64,000 bases of DNA from Paraflavitalea sp. CAU 1676 (GTDB lineage: Bacteria; Bacteroidota; Bacteroidia; Chitinophagales; Chitinophagaceae), in NCBI RefSeq assembly GCF_029223285.1, contig NZ_JARHUJ010000001.1, positions 186,001 through 250,000 on the forward strand, written 5' to 3'. Within the stretch, counting starts at the first letter, position 1. Every line of letters begins with the position of its first letter. The notes below the pieces were generated by a model. It did not search any database. It saw nothing but the letters and a program-made list of their open reading frames with translations, and was not told the DNA's origin. Made by a program: the position numbers and the translations under genes. Below, piece after piece: positions 9,275-17,241 of the stretch.

Positions 9275-9679
9275 CGGTAAGTCGTTAGGTTATTGAATAG
9301 TCTGTTCTCGGATTCGCGCATCTGTATGCGCATCATAAATACAATGCAATATTGTTGCCTTATGTCAACAGTCCTACGGTAAATGTTTACGGGTAAAGGT
9401 TAGATAAAGCGCAATTTGGATTTTAAGGGTAATACTAATTGCTGTCCGTAAGACAATAATTATCAAATTATTCACTGCGAACTGTCCATAAAACACCCCA
9501 AAATGGAAGCGTGAATATTACTCAATTTGAGTAAGTATTTATTGAACCGATTCGGGTATTGTGTGATTACATCCGGGTATATAGGTGAGGTGTTTGCTAT
9601 CTTTCCCTTCCCCATAATCTTCCGGTGATATAATATTCTACACACAGTAACCTGGCAGTGGAGAGCTGCTCTATAATAA
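9275..9679. other. AT-rich intergenic region with a perfect palindrome
   Basis: No gene is seen in this stretch upstream of the divergent AraC gene. At 9518-9534 there is a perfect 8-bp inverted repeat with a one-base centre (TTACTCAA T TTGAGTAA), typical in size and symmetry of a dimeric repressor site. The AT content is higher than in neighbouring coding DNA. Confidence 0.45.
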
Positions 9680-9931
9680 GAAACAACAAAATGCCTTGGA
9701 TGTACTAAAGGCAGACAGATTTTTTGTCGAAATATTTTTCAATGGACCAAAATACTTCAACAAATATCCCATAACGGGAATAAACAACAGCTACAAGAAA
9801 TTTCTCAGAAAAAAGTGGCTACAGGAAATCTAAAGAAAACTGGAAATCGTATAATCTTTAGCGATACGGTAAAATTGAACATTGAATTGTCTAACATAAA
9901 ATATTGGTATAGCAGGGTCATCATTCAATAG
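9680..9931 (+). other. Open frame without a standard start; possible gene remnant or sRNA region
   Basis: An 83-codon stretch between stop codons reads as a lysine/glutamine/asparagine-rich peptide (for example VATGNLKKTGNRIIFSD) and ends in TAG, 20 nt before a strong plus-strand terminator. There is no ATG. A second frame in the same stretch also gives a protein-like peptide ending KKFLRKKWLQEI, which would fit a decayed, frameshifted gene. Composition is much more AT-rich than the surrounding genes. No family is recognised. The terminator suggests transcription across this region, whether as a pseudogene or a non-coding RNA. Confidence 0.3.
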
Positions 9932-9951
9932 GGTATCAATTCACACAGGCG

Positions 9952-9977
9952 AGCCACCCACGAGGGTGGCTTTTTTT
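9952..9977 (+). terminator. Orphan intrinsic terminator, plus strand
   Basis: A perfect AGCCACCC / GGGTGGCT stem with an ACGA loop is followed by TTTTTTT. No annotated plus-strand gene precedes it; the nearest minus-strand gene starts at 9274. It therefore marks the end of an unannotated plus-strand transcript. Confidence 0.85.
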
Positions 9978-10082
9978 AACCCGCCTTTAATCACAACACG
10001 GGCTAATGCCAATAACCTGTTAAACCAGCACTCCAGCTCCACCTGCGCCAAAAAAAGGCGCATTCCTTATTGTTTAAACACG

Positions 10083-10090
10083 TAATTTTG
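10083..10090 (+). promoter_or_regulatory. Candidate -7 promoter box upstream of the ArsR gene
   Basis: TAATTTTG matches the Bacteroidota -7 consensus TAnnTTTG, about 113 nt upstream of the ArsR start codon. A TTTG-type -33 box at the usual spacing is not evident, so this is tentative. Confidence 0.3.
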
Positions 10091-10203
10091 GGCGTTGACC
10101 ACTGGCCAACCCCATTTTCATCAACATGCACCAGTCACCAAAACCATAAAACTATTCTGCAGGAACGCTGAACGTTAAAGCGATACGACTAAAAGAAATT
10201 TTT

Positions 10204-10479
10204 ATGGACGCAAAGAAAGTAGAGAAGATCTCAAAAGCCCTGGCCGACCCCAACCGGTTACTCATCCTGAAAGAACTCCGGAAAAATAAGAACTGCCTCT
10301 ATTGTACAGATGTATATGAGTTTGTGGACCTTACACAGCCTTCCATATCCCACCATCTTAAGCTGCTCACCGACGCAGAACTCATCATTCCAACAAAAGA
10401 AGGACGCAACATGAAGTATACCCTCAATAACAAAATGATCGACCAATACGTCAACTTCCTGCAAACCCTCAAGTCTTAA
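10204..10479 (+). CDS. ArsR/SmtB-family winged-helix repressor with a CxxC motif
   Basis: A 91-residue helix-turn-helix protein. Residues 8-25 (KISKALADPNRLLILKEL) form the classical ArsR N-terminal helix, and LTQPSISHHLKLLTDAELI (about residues 43-61) is the recognition helix-turn-helix, followed by the winged hairpin (EGRNMKYTL). Cys31 and Cys34 (NCLYC) occupy the place of the ELCVCDL metal/metalloid site of classical ArsR proteins, so thiol-based sensing of a metal, metalloid or electrophile is plausible. It lies 220 nt upstream of an RND efflux operon that carries two matching palindromes, so it probably represses that operon. Confidence 0.92.
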   Translation: MDAKKVEKISKALADPNRLLILKELRKNKNCLYCTDVYEFVDLTQPSISHHLKLLTDAELIIPTKEGRNMKYTLNNKMIDQYVNFLQTLKS

Positions 10480-10502
10480 CAAAATTTTTTTTACCCGAAC
10501 AT

Positions 10503-10518
10503 ATCGAAGTATTTCGAT
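10503..10518. promoter_or_regulatory. Operator-like palindrome 1 (probable ArsR site)
   Basis: Perfect inverted repeat ATCGAA-GTAT-TTCGAT immediately after the ArsR gene and just upstream of a TAnnTTTG box, so bound repressor would cover the -33 region. An imperfect copy recurs at 10662-10677. Confidence 0.6.
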
Positions 10519-10525
10519 GTTTCTA

Positions 10526-10533
10526 TAAGTTTG
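10526..10533 (+). promoter_or_regulatory. Candidate promoter -7 box for the RND efflux operon
   Basis: TAAGTTTG matches TAnnTTTG exactly. It lies 8 nt downstream of the first operator-like palindrome and about 167 nt upstream of the adaptor start codon. The overlap of the palindrome with the expected -33 area supports repression of this promoter. Confidence 0.45.
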
Positions 10534-10661
10534 CAGTCCGGTTTCACAGAAAAGCTTGTCAGCCCACGGCGAGATCAGTCACCAGCAGAACATCAAAGTC
10601 AGCCGCCGATCACCGTTCATACCCCCACAGGTGTGCGAACGGAAATCCTTTGCCCTAATCT

Positions 10662-10677
10662 ATCGAAACATTTCAAT
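10662..10677. promoter_or_regulatory. Operator-like palindrome 2 (probable ArsR site)
   Basis: ATCGAA-ACAT-TTCAAT: the left arm is identical to that of the copy at 10503-10518 and the right arm differs by one base. It ends 22 nt before the adaptor start codon. Two sites flanking the leader suggest cooperative or looping repression. Confidence 0.55.
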
Positions 10678-10699
10678 ACGTCAATATAAATACTGAAAT

Positions 10700-11773
10700 A
10701 TGAGACACCCATTCTTCAAAAACCTAGCCCTCCGGTTCCTTATCCTGACATTGCCTGTAGTCCTTTTCATCCAGGCATGTGAAACACAGGCCAACGAACC
10801 CAAGGCTACCATTGCCGCAGCAGCACCCAACCCGGCCGTACCGGCAGATGGATATATCGTGCAGCCCACTGCATTTAGCGAAGCGATCGAGATCACCGGT
10901 ACCCTCGTGGCCAACCAGGAAGTCACCATCGCCAGCGAACTCACGCGGAAAGTAGTACACGTACAGGTAAAGGAAGGCAACTTCGTAACCGCAGGTACAT
11001 TGCTTTTCCAGCTCGACGACGCCGATCTGCAGGCCCAGCTCGAAAGGCTCCGCCAGCAGGAAAAACTCGCCGCCCTCAACGAGGCAAGGTTTAAGGACCT
11101 CATCGCACACGACGCGGCCATCCAGCAAGACTACGATCAGGCCATCACCAACCTCAATGTGCTCAAAGCCGAGATCCGGGCCCTTGCCGTTACCATCGAC
11201 AAAACACGCATCCGCGCACCCTTCAATGGTCGCATCGGCATCGTACGGGTTTATCCCGGAGCGCTGGTATCGCCCAATACCGTACTCACCAACATTGTTG
11301 ATGACACGCGCATCAAGGTCGAATTCTCCGTGCCGGAGAAATATGCCAACCTCGTCACCATCGGCAAAACCCAACAGTTCACCGTGCAGTCCGATACCGC
11401 CGCTTACGCAGCAACAGTCGTAGCCAAAGAATCCAGGATGAACGAGCAAACACGTACCCTGCTCGTGGAAGCCATCGGGCCCAATCCCAAAGGAAGGCTG
11501 GTACCCGGACAAAGCGCCCGCCTCAACCTGGCACTCCATACGTCCAACGACGCACTCAAAGTGCCCAGTCAGGCGCTCATGCCATCCTCGCAGGGATATG
11601 CCGTGTATGTAGCTAAGAACAATAAAGTACAGTTAACACCGGTCACCATCGGACAACGGGGTGCACAGGAAGTGCAAATACTCAACGGATTGAATCAGGG
11701 CGACACAGTCATCACCAGCAACCTGCTCCGCCTCGTGCCTGGAGCCGATGTAGCCCTGGTAAAAGTTAAGTAA
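10700..11773 (+). CDS. RND efflux periplasmic adaptor (HlyD/MFP family)
   Basis: A 357-residue membrane-fusion protein linking an inner-membrane RND pump to an outer-membrane channel. The N-terminus has a hydrophobic signal ending FIQACE, a plausible lipoprotein lipobox with Cys27. Then come the first barrel-sandwich half (about 60-100, GTLVANQEVTIASEL, VKEGNFVTAGTLLFQLDD), an alpha hairpin (about 105-155), the second lipoyl half (TRIRAPFNGRIGIVRVYPGALVSP), a beta-barrel and the membrane-proximal domain (LKVPSQALMP). It is the first gene of a three-gene efflux operon and the nearest downstream target of the ArsR-like regulator. Confidence 0.94.
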   Translation: MRHPFFKNLALRFLILTLPVVLFIQACETQANEPKATIAAAAPNPAVPADGYIVQPTAFSEAIEITGTLVANQEVTIASELTRKVVHVQVKEGNFVTAGTLLFQLDDADLQAQLERLRQQEKLAALNEARFKDLIAHDAAIQQDYDQAITNLNVLKAEIRALAVTIDKTRIRAPFNGRIGIVRVYPGALVSPNTVLTNIVDDTRIKVEFSVPEKYANLVTIGKTQQFTVQSDTAAYAATVVAKESRMNEQTRTLLVEAIGPNPKGRLVPGQSARLNLALHTSNDALKVPSQALMPSSQGYAVYVAKNNKVQLTPVTIGQRGAQEVQILNGLNQGDTVITSNLLRLVPGADVALVKVK

Positions 11774-11832
11774 CAGGCAACAGGTCAGCCTGCATCCGTA
11801 CCCGCTTTTAATTATTTAATACCACTTATTAT

Positions 11833-14800
11833 ATGAGTGCCATTTCACAAATGAGCATCTCCAGGCCCGTATTGGCCGGAGTGATGTCAGTACTACTTAT
11901 ATTATTCGGGATCGTAGGGTACACCTTTCTCGGTACCCGCGAATACCCCGTCACCGATTCACCCATCGTCACCGTTACAACCGTTTACCCGGGGGCAAGT
12001 GCCGATATTATCGCCTCTCAGGTAACAAAACCACTCGAAGAGGCAGTCGCAGAAGCCAACGGCATCCGCGCCATGTCATCGGTATCCCGCGAACAGGTGA
12101 GCATCATCACCGTCGAGTTCAACCTCAACGCCGATCTCGAAGCCGCCGCCAACGATGTGCGCGATAAAGTGTCCAAATCACGGCAGCAACTGCCGACCGA
12201 TATTGAACCCACCATCGTGGAAAAGTCTGGTCCGGCCGACTTCCTGGTCTTCCTCACCGTACAAAGCGATACCCGTAGCCTGGAAGACATCACCGACTTT
12301 GTCAACATCAACATCAAGGAACGCCTGCAATCCATACCCGGTGTGCGTCTCGTCGACAGCTACGCCGGTCGCAAACGCGCCATGCGCCTTCGCATGGATC
12401 CGGTAAAGCTCGCCGCGTACGGCCTCACACCCAACGACATTCAAACAGCCTTACAAAGAGAAAATGTCGACTTACCCAGCGGGCGTATCGAAGGACAGAA
12501 TACCGAAGTAACGCTGCGCACACAAGGTCGCCTCGTTACCGAAGAAGACTTCAACAACATGATCATAAGCCAGAAGGACGGCGCCATCGTTCGCTTCCGT
12601 GACATCGGCACAGCGATCATGTCATCACAAAACGAACGAACAGCCATGATCGTTGCCACCGGAAAAGTGGCACAATATGGAGTAGGTACTGGTGTGCAGC
12701 CGCAGCGCGGAGCCAATTCACTCGCCATTGTTGAGGAATTCAAGAAGCGTTTCGATGATATCGTGAAAACGGCACCCAAAGAATACAATATCTCTCTCGG
12801 TAAAGACTTCACCGTACCGGTGCGCAACTCATTATCAGAAGTTGAAGAGACATTACTGCTGGCATTCGGACTGGTAACCCTCATCATCTTCATCTTCCTG
12901 CGCGACTGGCGCAGTACGCTCATACCGCTGGTAGCAATACCGGTGTCTATTATATCGGCCTTCTTCATCATGTACCTTGGCAACTTCTCCATCAACGTAT
13001 TGACGTTGCTGGGTATGGTACTCGCCATTGGTCTCGTGGTGGATGATGCCATCGTCGTACTGGAAAATATATACAGTAAAGTAGAGGAGGGGATGAAACC
13101 GCTCGAAGCGGCCCGCAAAGGCTCCAATGAAATATACTTTGCGGTCATCTCCACCACGGTAACGCTCGCAGCCGTGTTTCTGCCCATCCTCTTCCTCGGC
13201 GGTATCACCGGTCGACTCTTCAAAGAATTTGCGATTGTGGTGGCAGGTTCGGTATTGATCTCCGCATTCGTAGCGCTGACCTTATCGCCCATGATGAGCG
13301 CCTACCTGCTCAAACCCGGTGCAACACATGGATGGCTCTACCGTAAAACAGAACCCTGGTTCATAAAACTGAATACGGGATACGAGCGCTCACTCAAAGC
13401 CTTTATGCGTTATCGCTGGGTAGGGATAGTGCTGCTGCTCGGCTCATTCGGCATCGCTTACTGGCTCGCGCCCAAACTTCCATCCGAACTGGCGCCCCTT
13501 GAAGACAGATCCATGGTTGGCCTGGCAGTCATAGCCCCCGAAGGAACCTCTTATGAGAGCATGGAAGAAACCATGAAAGAGATCAGCAACTATGTTTCCG
13601 ACTCCATCCCCGATCTCAACAACAATACAACCTATGCCGGTGTCGCTGCATCAGTAGGTACCCTGGTGCAGCCGGTTAATGGAGGTTTTCAATGGATCTT
13701 CCTCGAAGACCCCAAAAAGCGCAAGAGCAAAATGACCCAGCAGCAGATCTATGAAAAGCTGGTCGTCGCTTCTCAGCGGTTCCGGAACGTGATCCTGATC
13801 CCTATACAGATACCTACCATCGGCGGCTTCTCTACATCCCAACCGATCGAGTATGTAGTGCAGGCGCCCACCCTGGATAGCCTGATATCGATCATGCCCA
13901 GGTTGATGGGTGAAGTATATAAAAGCCCCAAACTGGCATTCCAGAACCCCGATTTCAAAGTGAACCGCCCCGAGATCAGTATCTCCATTGATCGGCAACG
14001 CGCTGCTCAGTTGGGCATCTCCACACAGGAGATCGGACGTACCCTGCAACTCGCACTGAGTGGTCGGCGTTATGGATACTTCATTTACAACGATCGCCAG
14101 TATGAAGTAATTGGCCAACTCGATCGCACCGAACGGTCAACACCGGAAAATCTTCGTTCGCTGTTCCTTAAGTCGGCCAGCAATGAAATGGTCTCGCTCG
14201 ATAACCTCGTCAGTCTGAAAGAAGGTATCAGCCCGCCCGCCATCTACCGGTACAACCAGGCATACAGTGTTACCATTGGAGCCACACCGGCACCTGGCGT
14301 AAGCCTCGGTGAAGGCATCAAAGAACTGGACAACATCACGGCCAAAGTACTGCCCGCCGGTTTCCGCACACAGCTCGCCGGTCAAAGCCGCGATTATGCC
14401 GAAAGTAGCTCCAGCCTCATCTTTGCCTTCATCTTCGCCATCATCCTGATTTACCTGGTACTGGCGGCGCAATTTGAAAGCCTCATCGATCCCTTTATCA
14501 TTCTGTTGACGGTACCGATGGCGGTAACGGGGGCCCTGTTAAGCCTTTGGTTCACCGGTGAGTCGATCAACATCTTTAGTCAGATCGGTATCATCATGTT
14601 GATCGGTCTGATCACCAAGAACGGTATCCTCATCGTGGAATTTGCCAACCAGCGCAAGCACGATGGCCGCAAAGTACGTGATGCGGTGGTCGACGCAGCC
14701 ACCTCCCGCTTTAGACCAATCCTCATGACCACCCTCGCGATGATCTTCGGTACACTGCCCATCGCCTTGTCATTGGGCACATCATCCGGTAGCCGTACCT

Positions 14801-14979
14801 CACTGGGTATAGTGGTGGTAGGCGGATTGATCTTCGCAGGTATCCTTACCCTGTATGTAATACCGTCCGTGTACTCCTATTTCTCACGGCCGGCTAAGAA
14901 ACCCGCAGAAGGCGACAATGCCATACCGCATGGCGCCACACCTGCACCAGTAACAGTGAACACAAACGCATCAATATGA
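11833..14979 (+). CDS. RND-family efflux pump (HAE/AcrB-type inner-membrane permease)
   Basis: A 1048-residue proton-driven RND transporter, the usual length for AcrB homologues. It begins SISRPVLAGVMSVLLILFG (TM1); a large porter domain follows, then the TM2-6 block with GLVVDDAIVVLENIY, whose paired Asp residues in TM4 form the proton relay. A second porter domain and the C-terminal TM block (GIIMLIGLITKNGILIVEFAN, then RFRPILMTTLAMIFGTLP) complete it. These features match the hydrophobe/amphiphile group rather than the CusA heavy-metal group, whose Met-rich sites are not seen. It follows the adaptor by 59 nt and overlaps the channel gene by 4 nt, indicating one operon. Confidence 0.96.
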   Translation: MSAISQMSISRPVLAGVMSVLLILFGIVGYTFLGTREYPVTDSPIVTVTTVYPGASADIIASQVTKPLEEAVAEANGIRAMSSVSREQVSIITVEFNLNADLEAAANDVRDKVSKSRQQLPTDIEPTIVEKSGPADFLVFLTVQSDTRSLEDITDFVNINIKERLQSIPGVRLVDSYAGRKRAMRLRMDPVKLAAYGLTPNDIQTALQRENVDLPSGRIEGQNTEVTLRTQGRLVTEEDFNNMIISQKDGAIVRFRDIGTAIMSSQNERTAMIVATGKVAQYGVGTGVQPQRGANSLAIVEEFKKRFDDIVKTAPKEYNISLGKDFTVPVRNSLSEVEETLLLAFGLVTLIIFIFLRDWRSTLIPLVAIPVSIISAFFIMYLGNFSINVLTLLGMVLAIGLVVDDAIVVLENIYSKVEEGMKPLEAARKGSNEIYFAVISTTVTLAAVFLPILFLGGITGRLFKEFAIVVAGSVLISAFVALTLSPMMSAYLLKPGATHGWLYRKTEPWFIKLNTGYERSLKAFMRYRWVGIVLLLGSFGIAYWLAPKLPSELAPLEDRSMVGLAVIAPEGTSYESMEETMKEISNYVSDSIPDLNNNTTYAGVAASVGTLVQPVNGGFQWIFLEDPKKRKSKMTQQQIYEKLVVASQRFRNVILIPIQIPTIGGFSTSQPIEYVVQAPTLDSLISIMPRLMGEVYKSPKLAFQNPDFKVNRPEISISIDRQRAAQLGISTQEIGRTLQLALSGRRYGYFIYNDRQYEVIGQLDRTERSTPENLRSLFLKSASNEMVSLDNLVSLKEGISPPAIYRYNQAYSVTIGATPAPGVSLGEGIKELDNITAKVLPAGFRTQLAGQSRDYAESSSSLIFAFIFAIILIYLVLAAQFESLIDPFIILLTVPMAVTGALLSLWFTGESINIFSQIGIIMLIGLITKNGILIVEFANQRKHDGRKVRDAVVDAATSRFRPILMTTLAMIFGTLPIALSLGTSSGSRTSLGIVVVGGLIFAGILTLYVIPSVYSYFSRPAKKPAEGDNAIPHGATPAPVTVNTNASI

Positions 14980-16316
14980 ACACCAGAAATAAAATAGTAC
15001 ACACCCTCTTATTATCGGCAGGTATCATCCTGTCGGGTGTGCAAAGTATAGCCCAGTCATTGTCCCTTTCCTTGCCCGACGCAGTATCGCTGGCCATAAA
15101 GAACAATCGATCCCTCAAACTCTCCGGGCTCGATATCGATAAAGCCAGCGAAGAGATACGCGTCGCCCGCAGCCTCTCCCTGCCCACAGCCAATGTGGGT
15201 GGGCAGTACCTGCACTATTTCGTAATGCCGGCATTCTTTGGGTTCGGTGGAAGCGGAGGCGGGGATAAAATACCATATAGCCGCATCGGCGGGCGCGATC
15301 AGTTCGCAGCAACGCTGTCAGTGGCCTATCCCATCTACAATCCATCGGCAAAGCCCGTTCTGCGCGAGGCACAACTCAATCAGCAGGCCAGCAAAACAGC
15401 ACAAAAAGGCAATGAAGTAGAAGTAGCGGCCGCTGTGAAACGGGTATACCTCGGGCTCCTCGTCATCGATCAAAGATTGCAGCTGCAATACGAAAGCCTC
15501 GAGCGTAACGAGAAGGCCCTGCAGGATGCACGCTCCCTGCTCGCACAGGGCAGAGGGCTCCGCGTCGACACACTGCGTGCGTACACCTCCGTAAAGAACC
15601 TGCAACCCGATATATTGAAACTCAAGTATGCGCTGCAGGTGGGCAAACAACAATTGGTAACACTGATGGGTATTGATTCACTCAGCCAGGTACAGCTGAC
15701 AGATTCTCTTGTCCTGGCGAAAGACGAGCCGATCCCCGCCGAAGCAGAAGTGTATGAAGATGCGAAAACGCAAAGGCCCGATCTGCAGGTACTGGCCATC
15801 AGTCAGCTCATCAGTGATGAACAGATACAACAGGCCCAGGCACAACGAAAGCCAACTGTGTCGCTCATTGGCCAATACCAGTTGCAGAGCCAGGCAAAGG
15901 GAGCCAACTTCTTCGATGCCTACTGGCCTTCAGCCACCTTTGCTGGTGCACAGGTGGTAGTGCCGCTATTTAGTGGCTACAAACACCAGGCAAGGATCAG
16001 CCAGGCAAAGATTACCAAAGATCAGTCTGCCGTTCGCCTCAACGACGCACAACAGCAATTGAAAACAGAAGTAGTGCAGGTCATAGCCAACTTGCAGGAA
16101 ACATTCGAGCGCATGAAAACACAGGTGCAGGTAAAAGAAACAGCCAAACTGAGTTATGATATTATACAATACCGCTACTCCAAAGGAGTCGCATCAAGAC
16201 TGGAGTTGACCGACGCAGAACTCGCACTCACCACGGCACAATTGAACTACCTCGAAGCAGTATATGAATACCTCGCGGCGAGGATAGAACTGGATAGAAC
16301 CAGGGGAAGGCAATAG
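14976..16316 (+). CDS. TolC-family outer-membrane efflux channel
   Basis: A 446-residue protein with a signal peptide (ending SIAQS, about residue 28) and two TolC-type repeats. The first is LSLPDAVSLAIKNNRSLKLS and the second is VEVAAAVKRVYLGLLV with long amphipathic helices rich in Gln, Ala and Leu; the motif FSGYKHQARI marks the second repeat. The start overlaps the pump stop (ATGA arrangement), so translation is coupled. It should form the trimeric channel through the outer membrane for the tripartite pump. A strong terminator follows. Confidence 0.94.
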   Translation: MNTRNKIVHTLLLSAGIILSGVQSIAQSLSLSLPDAVSLAIKNNRSLKLSGLDIDKASEEIRVARSLSLPTANVGGQYLHYFVMPAFFGFGGSGGGDKIPYSRIGGRDQFAATLSVAYPIYNPSAKPVLREAQLNQQASKTAQKGNEVEVAAAVKRVYLGLLVIDQRLQLQYESLERNEKALQDARSLLAQGRGLRVDTLRAYTSVKNLQPDILKLKYALQVGKQQLVTLMGIDSLSQVQLTDSLVLAKDEPIPAEAEVYEDAKTQRPDLQVLAISQLISDEQIQQAQAQRKPTVSLIGQYQLQSQAKGANFFDAYWPSATFAGAQVVVPLFSGYKHQARISQAKITKDQSAVRLNDAQQQLKTEVVQVIANLQETFERMKTQVQVKETAKLSYDIIQYRYSKGVASRLELTDAELALTTAQLNYLEAVYEYLAARIELDRTRGRQ

Positions 16317-16346
16317 AACAAACAGAAGAATAGGGTGAAGAACAAA

Positions 16347-16386
16347 GAAAAAGCCTGTCGGAGATAGATATCCGGCAGGCTTTTCT
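16347..16386 (+). terminator. Intrinsic terminator of the efflux operon
   Basis: The stem AAGCCTGTCGG / CCGGCAGGCTT (one mismatch in the arm) with an AGATAGATAT loop is followed by TTTTCTG. It lies 30 nt after the channel stop codon, and its A-rich left side may also serve the convergent SUF operon. Confidence 0.8.
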
Positions 16387-16472
16387 GCTTTATTAAACTA
16401 GAATTTGGAAAATCACGGGATTTTGATCCGTTCCCTGAACGAAGGAATCGCCGCCATAGCTTGCAAGGTGCT

Positions 16473-16784
16473 TTACAGGAAACCCAGTTCCAGTTTGGCT
16501 TCCTCGCTCATCATGTCGCGGTTCCACGGTGGGTCGAAGGTCAACATCACATTCACGTCCGAAACATCTTGCACGCCACGTACTTTCTCATCCACTTCAC
16601 GTATGATCTCGCCAGCCACCGGGCAGGCCGGCGCTGTAAGTGTCATCGTTACCTGAACATAGCCGGCGTCATTGATATCAATCGAATACACCAGCCCGAG
16701 TTCGTAAATATTGACGGGAATCTCTGGGTCATGCACCGTCTTCAACGCCTCGATAATATCTTCTTCGATTTTCTTCTTGTCCAT
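16473..16784 (-). CDS. sufT: DUF59/MIP18-family iron-sulfur assembly protein (SufT-like)
   Basis: A 103-residue protein of the MIP18/PaaD/DUF59 family: VIEALKTVHDPEIPVNIYELGLVYSI is the family signature, followed by TLTAPACPVAGEII with its conserved Cys. Such proteins help mature or deliver Fe-S clusters and are commonly found at the end of SUF operons. Here it is the last gene of the minus-strand suf cluster, 12 nt after sufE, so co-transcription is likely. The symbol is by family and context. Confidence 0.88.
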   Translation of the reverse strand: MDKKKIEEDIIEALKTVHDPEIPVNIYELGLVYSIDINDAGYVQVTMTLTAPACPVAGEIIREVDEKVRGVQDVSDVNVMLTFDPPWNRDMMSEEAKLELGFL

Positions 16785-16796
16785 CGTTAATACGGT

Positions 16797-17219
16797 TTAA
16801 GAAGCCTTGGTCTTGAGCGCCAAAGCGTACACTTTCATTTGTTTGATCATGGAAAGCAAACCGTTCGAACGGGTTACGGAAAGGTGTTCGCGTAAACCCA
16901 CTTTGTCTACAAAATACAGTTCGGCATGCACGATCTCATCTGGTGTGTGGCCCGAAAGTACACGCACCACCATACTTACCAAGCCCTTGGTGATGATGGC
17001 ATCGCTGTCTGCGGTGAAATGGATCAATCCATCCTGGAAATCCGCATGCAGCCACACCTTCGCCTGGCAGCCACGGATCAGGTTTTCGTCCACCTTATAC
17101 TCATCCTTGATCAAAGGCAGTTCCTTCCCCAGCTGGATAATGTATTCATATTTCTCCATCCAATCTCCAAACATCGAGAATTCATCGATCAGCTCGTCCT
17201 GTATATCATTAATGGTCAT
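16797..17219 (-). CDS. sufE: SufE cysteine-desulfurase sulfur acceptor
   Basis: 140 residues. SufE takes the persulfide sulfur from SufS and passes it to the SufBCD scaffold. The sulfur-accepting Cys is in the motif LIRGCQAKVWLHA (about residue 50), and the N-terminal EKYEYIIQLGKELP plus the C-terminal SMIKQMKV region match the family. Start ATG; it follows sufS by 22 nt and precedes the DUF59 gene by 12 nt. Confidence 0.95.
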   Translation of the reverse strand: MTINDIQDELIDEFSMFGDWMEKYEYIIQLGKELPLIKDEYKVDENLIRGCQAKVWLHADFQDGLIHFTADSDAIITKGLVSMVVRVLSGHTPDEIVHAELYFVDKVGLREHLSVTRSNGLLSMIKQMKVYALALKTKAS

Positions 17220-17241
17220 AGTCGTCTAAATCTTTAGCAGC

